From: Bacteroidales bacterium
GTDB taxonomy: Bacteria; Bacteroidota; Bacteroidia; Bacteroidales; P3
Reading direction: 5' to 3'
Assembly: GCA_017439185.1 (NCBI GenBank)
Contig: JAFRTM010000003.1
Span: 32,670 to 96,669, forward strand
DNA: 64,000 nt
Shown here: positions 35,086-43,837 of the stretch, in pieces
Layout of the letters: every line of letters starts with the position of its first letter
Numbering within the stretch: the stretch's first letter is position 1
Made by a program: the position numbers and the translations under genes
The notes under the pieces: model-generated
Told to the model about the DNA's origin: nothing
What the model saw: only the letters and a program-made list of their open reading frames with translations
Database searches by the model: none

Positions 35086-35748
35086 ATGGGCCATCACAAA
35101 CTGGAGCGCTTTGCGGAGAACCTGACGTTTGACAACCTCTTCCAGGTGTCGTATGCGATGCTGCAGGAAGACGGTTTCGACAAGAAGGGGAAGTGGTGCG
35201 ACTATTTCGGCAACGGCAACCCCATAACTTTGGAACTGGGCTGCGGCAAAGGCGACTACACCGTGGCGCTGGCCCGGTTGCATCCCGACCGCAACTTCAT
35301 AGGAGTGGACATCAAAGGGGCACGCCTGTGGAGGGGAGCCAAGACGGCTACGGAGGAGAAGATGGGGAATGTGGCGTTCATAAGGACACGAATAGAGATG
35401 ATAGACCGCTTCTTCGCTCTGGGCGAGGTGGGGGAGATATGGATCACCTTCCCCGACCCGCAACCCAAGAAGCCAGGGAAACGTCTGGTATCGCCTAGAT
35501 TTCTGGAGTGTTACAGCCATTTCCTGGCTCAGGGAAGCCCTATCCACCTGAAGACCGACTCGCAGGAACTGCACGAATATGCCCTGGAGGAGGTGATAAA
35601 GCCGAACGGTTACCCGTTGGAGTATGCCACCAACGACCTATACAATACTGATTACGAAGGAGAAGCTAAACTTACGCAGACCTTTTACGAAAAGATGTTC
35701 CTTGCGGAAGGGAAGCCCATCACCTATCTGAAATTTAGAATTAATTAA
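35086..35748 (+). CDS. trmB: tRNA (guanine-N7-)-methyltransferase
   Basis: 220 residues. The SAM-binding motif is LELGCGKGDYT, followed by GVDIKGARLWRGA and the catalytic TrmB motif ITFPDPQPKK. It methylates G46 in the tRNA variable loop. It is 40 bp after the HU/SPOR gene and 20 bp before yebC. Confidence 0.95.
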   Translation: MGHHKLERFAENLTFDNLFQVSYAMLQEDGFDKKGKWCDYFGNGNPITLELGCGKGDYTVALARLHPDRNFIGVDIKGARLWRGAKTATEEKMGNVAFIRTRIEMIDRFFALGEVGEIWITFPDPQPKKPGKRLVSPRFLECYSHFLAQGSPIHLKTDSQELHEYALEEVIKPNGYPLEYATNDLYNTDYEGEAKLTQTFYEKMFLAEGKPITYLKFRIN

Positions 35749-35768
35749 CCCTTAATACATTATATAAT

Positions 35769-36509
35769 ATGAGCGGACATAACAAATGGAGCAAGATTAA
35801 ACGCGCAAAAGGCGCAGCCGACGCAAAACGCAGCAAACAGTACAGCAAAATCCTGAAAGAGGTGGCAGTAGCCGTGAGAGAAAGCGGTCCCGACCCCGAC
35901 TCGAACCCCAGACTGCGACTGTTGGTGCAGAACGCCCGTGGCTGCAACATGCCTAAAGACACGCTGATGCGCGCCATCAACAAGGCGTCGGACAAGGACG
36001 CTGCCGTTATGCAGGAGATAACTTTCGAGTGCCACGCCAACCACGGCATAGCACTTTTCATCGAGTGCCTGAGTGACAACAACATGAGGACAGTAGCCAA
36101 CGTGAGAGCCATCATGAACAAGTTTGGCGGCACGCTGGAGACCAACGGCTCGCTGTCGTTCCTCTTTACCCGTAAGGGAGTGTTTGTGATCCCCAGGAAG
36201 CCCGATATGGATGTCGAGGAGCTGGAGATGACCCTTATCGACGGAGGACTGGAAGAGATGGAGGTGGACGACGAGTACCTGACCCTCTACACCGCCTACG
36301 AGGACTTTGGTAACATGGTCAAGATGCTGGAAGACATGAAGATAGAGTGCGAGAGCGCCGAGCTTCAGAGGATTCCGAACACCACGCGCACCATCGACGA
36401 GGAGAGTATGCGTAAGGTGCTGAAAGTCATCAATATGCTGGAAGAGGACGATGACGTGGTCAACGTCTTCCACGATATGGAGATACCCGACGACTTCGAG
36501 GAGGAATAA
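35769..36509 (+). CDS. YebC/PmpR-family protein
   Basis: 246 residues, usual length. It begins with the signature MSGHNKWSKIKRAKGAADAK (shown in full here, 20 residues) and has NMPKDTLMRAINKASDKD and FTRKGVFVIP. YebC/TACO1 proteins act in transcriptional control in some species, and family members have been linked to translation of difficult sequences. It is 3 bp upstream of rsmI, a tight coupling of two translation-related genes. Confidence 0.93.
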   Translation: MSGHNKWSKIKRAKGAADAKRSKQYSKILKEVAVAVRESGPDPDSNPRLRLLVQNARGCNMPKDTLMRAINKASDKDAAVMQEITFECHANHGIALFIECLSDNNMRTVANVRAIMNKFGGTLETNGSLSFLFTRKGVFVIPRKPDMDVEELEMTLIDGGLEEMEVDDEYLTLYTAYEDFGNMVKMLEDMKIECESAELQRIPNTTRTIDEESMRKVLKVINMLEEDDDVVNVFHDMEIPDDFEEE

Positions 36510-36512
36510 ACT

Positions 36513-37205
36513 GTGAAGTTGTATCTGGTACCGACACCTGTAGGGAACCTCGGCGACATGACCTATCGTGGCGTCGAGGTTCTTCGTGAGGTGGACTTGA
36601 TATTGGCCGAGGACACGCGGACGAGCCGTGTGGTGCTGCAACATTATGGTATAGAGACTCCAATGGAGAGTTACCATATCTTCAACGAGCACGAGCGAGT
36701 GGGGCGACTGGTGGAGCGACTGCAGGCAGGCACGAAGATAGCCATAGTAACCGATGCGGGCACTCCGGGAATCAGCGACCCCGGATTTCTGCTTGTAAGA
36801 GAGGCAGTTAAGGTGGGAGTAGAGGTGGAATGCCTGCCGGGAGCCACGGCGATGGTTCCGGCGGTGGTGATGAGCGGGTTGCCGTGCGACCGTTTCGTGT
36901 TCGAAGGATTTCTGCCGCACAAGAAGGGTAGGCAGACGGCGGTGAGGAGGATTGCGGAGGAGGAGCGTACGAGCGTGATTTACGAGAGTCCGTTCAGGCT
37001 GGTGAAGCTGCTGGAGGAGCTGAAAGAGGCGTGCGGAGGAGAGAGAGAGGTGGCTGTGTGTCGGGAAATCAGTAAGTTACATGCCGAGACGGCGAGAGGT
37101 ACGATTGACGAGGTGTTGGGGCATTTCAAGTCCAAAGAGGTGAAGGGGGAGATAGTGGTGGTGCTGCAAGGAAGAGGCGAGGTGAAATCGCAAAAAGATG
37201 ATTAA
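36513..37205 (+). CDS. rsmI: 16S rRNA (cytidine(1402)-2-prime-O)-methyltransferase
   Basis: 230 residues with a GTG start at 36513, supported by GAGGA 8 bp upstream inside the end of yebC and by the canonical start KLYLVPTPVGNLGDMTYR. Other marks: EDTRTSR, DAGTPGISDPGF, PGATAMVPA, FEGFLPHKKGRQ and YESPFRL. It is slightly short at the C-terminus compared with E. coli, as usual in this phylum. Confidence 0.95.
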   Translation: MKLYLVPTPVGNLGDMTYRGVEVLREVDLILAEDTRTSRVVLQHYGIETPMESYHIFNEHERVGRLVERLQAGTKIAIVTDAGTPGISDPGFLLVREAVKVGVEVECLPGATAMVPAVVMSGLPCDRFVFEGFLPHKKGRQTAVRRIAEEERTSVIYESPFRLVKLLEELKEACGGEREVAVCREISKLHAETARGTIDEVLGHFKSKEVKGEIVVVLQGRGEVKSQKDD

Positions 37206-37233
37206 CAGAGAGTAACGGATAGGAGGAAAGGTT

Positions 37234-37686
37234 ATGCCGATAACGATGTTTTTGTTCAGATTGGGATGTGCGCTGTTGGCGGGTATAATCATTGGAGCCC
37301 AGAGGGAGTTGAAACAGCACCAGGCTGGATTGACCACCAATGCGCTGGTGTCAGTGGGTGCCTGCATCTTCATACTGATAAGCGAGTCGGTGATAATGCA
37401 TGCCGAGTTGTCGGGAGGACCTGTCAACAACGATAACTTGAGGGTCCTTTCTCAAGTCGTCACGGGCATCGGATTCCTAGGTGCAGGTGTTATCATGAAG
37501 AACGGCTTGACGATACACGGCCTTAGTTCTGCTGCAACCATCTGGTGTTCAGCTGGTTTAGGGTGCTTGTGTGGTTATGGCATGTGGCTGGAGGCATTGA
37601 TTGCAGTAGGGGTTATACTGCTGATTAACTGGGGATTGAAGAGCATAGAGATTTATTTCAAGAAGAAGAACGGCGAGGAGCAGTAA
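37234..37686 (+). CDS. MgtC/SapB-family membrane protein
   Basis: 150 residues with four to five membrane segments. Signatures are GIIIGAQRELKQHQAGLTTNALVSVGA, GIGFLGAGVIMKNGLTIHGLSSAATIW. The family is linked to growth at low magnesium in some pathogens, but function in commensals is unknown. It lacks the soluble C-terminal domain of Salmonella MgtC. It ends the plus-strand cluster; a repeat-rich gap of 529 bp follows. Confidence 0.88.
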   Translation: MPITMFLFRLGCALLAGIIIGAQRELKQHQAGLTTNALVSVGACIFILISESVIMHAELSGGPVNNDNLRVLSQVVTGIGFLGAGVIMKNGLTIHGLSSAATIWCSAGLGCLCGYGMWLEALIAVGVILLINWGLKSIEIYFKKKNGEEQ

Positions 37687-37860
37687 AGGTAAGTTTTCGC
37701 AGATTTTTTTTGAGGAGATAGGGGAGGAGAATTGGAGTTGCCGACGGCGGGAAGGGGTCGTTTGGCAAAAATGGCTATTTTAGGGGTTATTGGATTGGAA
37801 ATCAGTGAGTAATTATGTGTTGAGTGCTTGGTAAGGTTTGGCTGATGCTAAGTTGCTGGT

Positions 37861-37915
37861 TTATAGTATACTTATAGATATCAAGTCTGATACAAGTCTG
37901 AGGTAAAACTGACAA
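37861..37915 (+). repeat. 11-bp-periodic intergenic repeat, copy D
   Basis: Five units, TTATAGTATAC, TTATAGATATC, AAGTCTGATAC, AAGTCTGAGGT and AAAACTGACAA, closest to copy B. Confidence 0.75.
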
Positions 37916-37956
37916 TGATTTTGGAGAGGTTTGAGGGTGGGAGAATAGTCAAGGTA

Positions 37957-38107
37957 GTGTGTCTCCGACACACGGTATATGTGGTATTACAACACCCCAC
38001 ACAAGGGTGTTGCTCTCCGATGGTCGCAATCACCCTTGTATGGGGTTTACTCCATAAAGTCGTAGGCCTGCAAGCAGGCAGACTGAGATAGTGTGCCTCC
38101 GGCACAC
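37957..38107 (+). repeat. Cluster of short perfect hairpins (REP-like)
   Basis: Two related palindromes, GTGTGTCTCCGACACAC (37957-37973) and GTGTGCCTCCGGCACAC (38091-38107), both followed by GG and preceded by TA. Between them lie CAACACCC/GGGTGTTG (37990-38012) and GCCTGC/GCAGGC (38066-38079). The rest of this gap, up to 38215, shows nothing else. Confidence 0.6.
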
Positions 38108-38215
38108 GGATTGAGATGATTGGCTTCTGGCACGGGTTTATTGATTTTTTTATCATTGATACAATATTATTGAGGATTTGTCGTTATATAGGAGAAGAAA
38201 TGAGATTGGTATAGT

Positions 38216-40465
38216 ATGGGAGAACTGAATCCTTTGTTTCGGGAGTTGGCGCTGATACTGGTGACGGCTGGGGTAATCACTGTGATATTCAAGTGGTTGA
38301 AGCAGCCGCTGGTGTTGGGGTATATCGTGGCAGGATTCTTTATCGGTCCCCATTTTCCGTGGTTTCCGGTGATAAGGGGAGACGAGAACTTGACGCTTTG
38401 GAGCGACATCGGCATCGTGTTCCTGATGTTTGCATTGGGATTGGAGTTCTCGATCAAGAAGTTGAAGAAGGTGGGCGCTACGGGGGCCATCACGGCGCTG
38501 ACGGAGTTGGCCATCATGTTTCTGATTGGCAGCAGTGTGGGACGGATTCTTGGTTTCGACGCGATGGAGAGCGTGTTCCTGGGCTGTATGCTGAGCATAA
38601 GTTCTACCACTATCATAATCAAGAGTTTCGACGATTTGAAGCTGAAACAGCAGAAGTTCACGGGAACGGTGACGGCGGTGCTTGTGGTGGAGGACATCGT
38701 GGCGGTGCTGCTGCTGGTGGTGCTTGGCACGGTGAGCGTGAGTAAGACGTTCGACGGCGGTGCGCTGGCTATGAAGATGTTGGAGCTGGCGTTTATGCTG
38801 ATAATCTGGTTTGTGTTCGGCATCTATCTGATTCCTACGATGTTGAGGTTGATGAGGAAGTGGATGACGGAGGAGATACTGTGCATAGTGGCGGTAGGTT
38901 TGTGTTTCGCCATGGTGGTGTTTGCCGACTGGGTGGGTTTTTCCACGGCGTTGGGAGCCTTCGTGATGGGAGCCATACTGGCCGAGACCATAGAAGTCGA
39001 CGTGATACACAGGATAATCACGCCGGTGAAGAACCTGTTCGGAGCTGTGTTCTTCGTGGGAGTGGGAATGCTGGTGGACCCGGCGGTGCTGGCGAAGAAC
39101 TGGTTGCCGGTGTTGGTTATAGCGCTGACAATCATAGTGTTCAAGTCGTCGGCAGCGACGTTGGGAGTTCTGCTGAGCGGCAAGCCGCTGAAGACGGCGA
39201 TGCAGAGCGGCTTCTGTTTCTGCCAGATCGGTGAGTTCTCGTTTATCATAGCAGGCTTGGGATTGAGTTATAGTGTGATACGTGCCGACTTGTATCCTAT
39301 AATAGTGAGTGTCAGTATATTGACCACGTTTGTGACGCCATATATGATAAAGGCAGGTTCGCCGGCCTACGAGAAGCTGTGGCCCAAGTTGCCGGCGAAG
39401 TGGAAAGAGATGTTGGAACGCTACAGCAGCCAGTCGAAGAGCGAAGGTCATGCGGCCACGATAAAACGTTTCCTGAAGAGACAATTTACTGATATAGTGA
39501 TATATGGCTCTATATTGGTGGCGCTGATGGCGTTGTCTCTGTTTCTGCTGAAGCCGTTGCTTAACAAGCTGATAGTCAACAGCGACAAGACACCGTCGAT
39601 ATGGGGCAACGTGATAGGGTTGGTCGTGACATTGGCGGTCATGGCTCCGTTTATTTGGGCTATGATTTCAAAAAATCTTAAACGCGAGAGGGTCAAACAG
39701 TTGCTGAAACTCTACCGCCACAGCCAAGCGGTGGTGATTCCTGTCATCCTTCTGCGCTATTTCGCTGCCATAGTGGCGGTCGGCGTTGTGATGGGTCGTT
39801 ATACCAATATGGCGTTCGGATTCATACTGATATTGGCTGTCACGGTATTCATCGTGGTGCGCTTCTCGGGCATGGCCAACAAGTTCTACAAGAGGATAGA
39901 AGGGCAGTTTATGGCCAACTTCAACTCGCGCCAGGCGCAGACCTCGTTCCAGATACCCAGCACCATGGAGCACCAATTCTCGATGGAGCGGCTGACGGTG
40001 ACGCAATATTCCAAGTTTGTGGGAGTTATGTTGAAAGACTCGGGGTTCCGGCAGGACTTTGGAGTGAATGTGGTGAGCATAGAGAGGGGAGGAAAGATCA
40101 TGGACCTGCCGCCCAAGGAGACCGTGGTGATGCCGCTTGACCGCCTGACGGTGATAGGTACCGAAGAGCAGATATCGCGGTTCAGAGCAGCGGTGGAGGT
40201 GGAACCGAGCATCTTGATAAGAGACCATGCCGACCACGAGATGAGGACCTACCGGTACACGGTCGTTTCGACCGGTCCGTTGGTGGGTCAGGAGCTGTCG
40301 CACAGCAACTTCCAGAGCCGCCATCACGGAATGATAATAGCCATACAGAGGGGCGACCAATATATAGTCAATCCGCCAGCATCGACAGTGTTTAAGGTCG
40401 ATGACGTGGTGTGGTTCGTGTCGCCCGAGAACATCTCGCTGAGGCAGTTTGTTGAAGGCGGATGA
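38216..40465 (+). CDS. CPA2-family cation:proton antiporter with TrkA-C domains
   Basis: 749 residues. About 12 N-terminal membrane segments (to residue about 390) carry the Na/H exchanger motifs QPLVLGYIVAGFFIGP, GLEFSIKKLKK and VEDIVAVLLL. A Lys/Arg-rich break is followed by about four further helices (430-560), and then a cytosolic TrkA-C-like part (about 595-740: TVVMPLDRLTVIGTEEQI, VFKVDDVVWFVSPEN). It probably exchanges K+ or Na+ for protons at the inner membrane; ion and direction are not determinable. Confidence 0.88.
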   Translation: MGELNPLFRELALILVTAGVITVIFKWLKQPLVLGYIVAGFFIGPHFPWFPVIRGDENLTLWSDIGIVFLMFALGLEFSIKKLKKVGATGAITALTELAIMFLIGSSVGRILGFDAMESVFLGCMLSISSTTIIIKSFDDLKLKQQKFTGTVTAVLVVEDIVAVLLLVVLGTVSVSKTFDGGALAMKMLELAFMLIIWFVFGIYLIPTMLRLMRKWMTEEILCIVAVGLCFAMVVFADWVGFSTALGAFVMGAILAETIEVDVIHRIITPVKNLFGAVFFVGVGMLVDPAVLAKNWLPVLVIALTIIVFKSSAATLGVLLSGKPLKTAMQSGFCFCQIGEFSFIIAGLGLSYSVIRADLYPIIVSVSILTTFVTPYMIKAGSPAYEKLWPKLPAKWKEMLERYSSQSKSEGHAATIKRFLKRQFTDIVIYGSILVALMALSLFLLKPLLNKLIVNSDKTPSIWGNVIGLVVTLAVMAPFIWAMISKNLKRERVKQLLKLYRHSQAVVIPVILLRYFAAIVAVGVVMGRYTNMAFGFILILAVTVFIVVRFSGMANKFYKRIEGQFMANFNSRQAQTSFQIPSTMEHQFSMERLTVTQYSKFVGVMLKDSGFRQDFGVNVVSIERGGKIMDLPPKETVVMPLDRLTVIGTEEQISRFRAAVEVEPSILIRDHADHEMRTYRYTVVSTGPLVGQELSHSNFQSRHHGMIIAIQRGDQYIVNPPASTVFKVDDVVWFVSPENISLRQFVEGG

Positions 40466-40510
40466 TTGAAAATGAATAAGTTATATCGTAAAATAACAAA
40501 AAGACAGAAT

Positions 40511-42160
40511 ATGAAAAGAATAGTTGCAGTGGTGGCGTTGGCAATGACGCTGACGGTGGGTTTTACGGCGAAAGGACAGGACGATAAAGGTTTCGAGATA
40601 TCGAAAAACCTTGAGATATTCGCCAATGTCTATAAAAACGTGCATCAGAACTACGTCGACGACGTGGAGCCCGGCAAGTTGATGAAGACGGCGATAGATG
40701 CCATGTTGTCGTCGCTCGACCCCTATACCAACTATTACGCCGAGAGCGACATGGAAGACGTGAAGTTGCAGCTCTTGGGCGAATATGGCGGAGTGGGCGC
40801 CCTGATACACCAGGAGGGCAACAAGATCTATGTGGCCGAGCCCTACGAGGGGCTTCCGGCCGACAAGGCAGGGCTGAAAGCAGGCGACAGAATATTGGAA
40901 GTCAACGGCGAAAGCACCGACGGCAAGAGTACGTCCGACGTGAGCGGAGCCATGAGAGGACAGGCCGGCAGCAGCGTGAAACTGAAACTCGAGCGCGAAG
41001 GCAAGACGTTCGAGAAGACCCTCACCCGTCAGGAAATCAAGCTGCCCAACGTGCCTTACAGTGGTATGGTGACGGGCAATGTGGGATACATAAAACTCGA
41101 CGAATTTACCCAGGAGGCAGGCAGAAACGTGCGTGAAGCGTTCAAGCGTCTGAAAGCACAAAATCCTGACATGAAAGGCGTTATCATAGACCTCCGTGGT
41201 AACGGGGGAGGACTGATGGCCGAGGCGGTGGACATCGTGAACATCTTTGTGAAGAAAGGAGAGCTGGTGGTGGAGACCAAGGGCAAGGTGGCGTCGAAGA
41301 ACATCCGCAGCTACACCCGCAATGCCCCCGAGGACACCGAAATACCTGTGGCAGTGTTGATTGACGGCTACAGTGCCAGTGCCTCGGAGATCGTGAGCGG
41401 CAGTCTGCAGGACTTTGACCGTGCGGTCATCCTAGGTACTCGCAGCTATGGTAAAGGATTGGTACAGAATATCTTGCCCATGGCTTACAACACCCAGATG
41501 AAGGTGACCGTCTCGAAATATTATATACCCTCGGGCCGATGCATACAGGCTATAGATTATAGCCACCGCGACGAGAACGGCAGAGCCATAAGGGTTCCCG
41601 ACTCCCTGAAGACGGCATTCAAGACACGCAATGGCCGCACCGTCTATGACGGCTTCGGCATAGAGCCCGACGTGGAGGTAGAGCCGGAGTATATCTCCCA
41701 GCTCTCGATCACGCTGGTGCAGAAGTTTTTGATTTTCAACTATGTCAACAAATTTGTGAAAGAACATGCCACCATTGCCTCGCCTTCGGAATTCGAGGTG
41801 AGCGACGAGATTTACAACGACTTCGTCAAGTGGCTGAAAGACAAGGACTATTCCTATACTACCGCCACCGAGCGAATGCTCAAAGATTTGCGCGATATGG
41901 CAAAGGAGGAGAGTTATTACGAGGCTCTGAGCAAGGAACTTGACAAGCTGGAAGAGCAGCTGAAAAAAGACAAGGCCGACGATCTGACCAAGTTCAAAGG
42001 AGAGATCAGCGAGTTGCTGAAACGTGAGATTCTCTGCCGCTACTACTATCAGAAAGGCCGTGTCGAAGGGGCGTTGAAAAACGACAAGGAGGTGCGCAAG
42101 GCAGTGGAGATACTCAACGATCAGAAAACCTATAACGAGCTGCTAACCAAGAAGAAGTAG
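40511..42160 (+). CDS. C-terminal processing peptidase (S41A) with PDZ domain
   Basis: 549 residues from the ATG at 40511, which begins the signal peptide MKRIVAVVALAMTLTVGFTAKG; starts at 40466 and 40472 are possible but place 13-15 polar residues before it. PDZ at about 85-160 (GGVGALIHQEGNKIYVAEPYEG, shown in part). The catalytic Ser is in GYSASASEIVSG (about 290) and the Lys in GTRSYGKGLVQ (about 316). Such proteases trim envelope proteins in the periplasm. Confidence 0.9.
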   Translation: MKRIVAVVALAMTLTVGFTAKGQDDKGFEISKNLEIFANVYKNVHQNYVDDVEPGKLMKTAIDAMLSSLDPYTNYYAESDMEDVKLQLLGEYGGVGALIHQEGNKIYVAEPYEGLPADKAGLKAGDRILEVNGESTDGKSTSDVSGAMRGQAGSSVKLKLEREGKTFEKTLTRQEIKLPNVPYSGMVTGNVGYIKLDEFTQEAGRNVREAFKRLKAQNPDMKGVIIDLRGNGGGLMAEAVDIVNIFVKKGELVVETKGKVASKNIRSYTRNAPEDTEIPVAVLIDGYSASASEIVSGSLQDFDRAVILGTRSYGKGLVQNILPMAYNTQMKVTVSKYYIPSGRCIQAIDYSHRDENGRAIRVPDSLKTAFKTRNGRTVYDGFGIEPDVEVEPEYISQLSITLVQKFLIFNYVNKFVKEHATIASPSEFEVSDEIYNDFVKWLKDKDYSYTTATERMLKDLRDMAKEESYYEALSKELDKLEEQLKKDKADDLTKFKGEISELLKREILCRYYYQKGRVEGALKNDKEVRKAVEILNDQKTYNELLTKKK

Positions 42161-42178
42161 TCATCGCGAGGCGGAAAG

Positions 42179-43789
42179 ATGAGGGCTAAGATCCATAGGA
42201 TTGTCTATCTGTTGTTGCTGGTGCTGCTGGCTGTGTCCATGACCACCAGCAACTTTCTGATGAATCTTGCATGGGTGTTGCTGTTTGCCAACTGGGTGAT
42301 AGAGTGGGACATGAAACGCAAGTTCTCCGAACTGTCGCACAACTGGCTCCTGATGTCGTTTCTTCTGCTCTTAGTGCTTCATCTTGTAGGACTTATATGG
42401 ACCGACAACCTCGCCTACGGCCTCGACGACATCCGCAAGAAACTTCCCCTCTTCGCCATTCCGTTGGTGGTGCTTACCTCCAAGCCGCTGACCCGGCGTC
42501 AGTGGCAGCCGGTAGCTTTTGTATATGTCGGCACAGTGTTGGTTGTCAGTGTTATCGGACTTGTCCGCTACCTGACTATCGCCGACCTGCCCTATCGCCG
42601 TATCGTCCCCTTTATATCGCACATCCGGTTCTGCCTAAACATCTGTATGTCAATAGTATTGCTGTTGTCGGCGATAGCCGGGGCGGCAAGGCAGGGGACA
42701 GCAAAGTCGCGATGGATTATTGTCGGAGCTATTGTGTTGATACTTTGGCTATTGTTCTTTATGCTCCTGGTGCAGTCCTATACAGGCTTCGCAATCTTGT
42801 TCGTCACCGCGACAGTGTGCCTCGTTGCCGGCTGGCGGAGGTTCTCCAACAAGCTGAGGTGGAGCCTCATGGGAGTCTTGCTGGCAGTGGTCGTGGCCAC
42901 GGTAGGCGTGAGTGCCTATTATGTCAATGAGTACTATAACGGAACATCAGCGGTAACGGCTGATAGCAAGACGTTTACATGTAAAACGGTCAACGGGAAT
43001 CCCTATACCTACGCCCACGATGGGCTGGTGGAAAACGGCAACTGCGTCAACGACCGGGTCTGCGAAGAAGAGATACGTCGGGAGTGGGCTCAGGTGAGCC
43101 GCTATCCGGTTGATTCCATGACCTCTACCGGGTATCCTCTCTATCCTGCCCTCCTGCGTTACCTCAACGCTTCGGGTCTCGGAAAAGACAGCGTTGGAGT
43201 CCATAGCCTTACGGCAACCGATATCAAAGCCATCGAGCAAGGAGTCGGCAATCCGGTGTATCTGCAGCCGGTGAGCCTCCGCAAGATGTTCTACGTGATG
43301 CTGTTCGAATACGAGAACTATCGTTGTTACCACAGTGTCAAGGACTTCACCATGCTCCAACGCTTCGAGCTTTGGCACAACGGCTGGCAAGTCTTTGTCT
43401 CTCATCCTGTTATAGGAGTCGGCACCGGCGACGTCTATGACTCTTGCCTTCAGCAACTCGAGACCTCCGGCTCGCCCCTTGCAGGAACTACTAAACATAC
43501 TCACAACCAGTATCTTGCGCTCCTCGTGGCATTTGGTGCCGTCGGCTTCCTCCTGTGGCTCTGCACGGTGTTGTATGCCGTTGTCCGTCAGCGTCTTATG
43601 CAATCATTGAAGTTCGCCGCCGCCTTCTCCATCGTAGCAGTGTCGTTCCTCACCGAGGACACCCTCGAAACCCTTGCCGGCGTCGTCTTCGTGGCCTTTT
43701 TCCTCTCCCTCCTGTCTCAGAAGGTTGACTCTGCCGGAAACGACCTCCCAAGTGCAATCAACCATGGACCAACCATGGACCAACCATAA
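42179..43789 (+). CDS. O-antigen ligase/polymerase-like membrane protein (Wzy_C family)
   Basis: 536 residues, about ten membrane segments with a large soluble loop at about 250-430. The motif THNQYLALLVAFGAVGFLLWL near residue 445 is typical of the O-antigen ligase superfamily, and GVGTGDVYD precedes it. It may ligate or polymerise a surface glycan in the periplasm; no glycosyltransferase genes lie nearby. Its coding strand is pyrimidine-rich with CGC/CGT and ATC codons, unlike genes before 40 kb. The last codons are an 11-bp tandem repeat. Confidence 0.75.
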   Translation: MRAKIHRIVYLLLLVLLAVSMTTSNFLMNLAWVLLFANWVIEWDMKRKFSELSHNWLLMSFLLLLVLHLVGLIWTDNLAYGLDDIRKKLPLFAIPLVVLTSKPLTRRQWQPVAFVYVGTVLVVSVIGLVRYLTIADLPYRRIVPFISHIRFCLNICMSIVLLLSAIAGAARQGTAKSRWIIVGAIVLILWLLFFMLLVQSYTGFAILFVTATVCLVAGWRRFSNKLRWSLMGVLLAVVVATVGVSAYYVNEYYNGTSAVTADSKTFTCKTVNGNPYTYAHDGLVENGNCVNDRVCEEEIRREWAQVSRYPVDSMTSTGYPLYPALLRYLNASGLGKDSVGVHSLTATDIKAIEQGVGNPVYLQPVSLRKMFYVMLFEYENYRCYHSVKDFTMLQRFELWHNGWQVFVSHPVIGVGTGDVYDSCLQQLETSGSPLAGTTKHTHNQYLALLVAFGAVGFLLWLCTVLYAVVRQRLMQSLKFAAAFSIVAVSFLTEDTLETLAGVVFVAFFLSLLSQKVDSAGNDLPSAINHGPTMDQP

Positions 43790-43837
43790 AGGAACCCTTA
43801 CCTTACCCTTGCTTTATCCTTAAGTTGACCTTAATGA
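43759..43837 (+). repeat. Two adjacent 11-bp-periodic tracts spanning a gene end
   Basis: CAACCATGGAC occurs twice plus a partial third (43759-43787), running into the TAA stop. Then ACCCTTACCTT, ACCCTTGCTTT, ATCCTTAAGTT and GACCTTAATGA follow (43794-43837), running into the next start codon. The unit sequences differ from the AAGTCTGA family but the period is the same. Confidence 0.6.
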
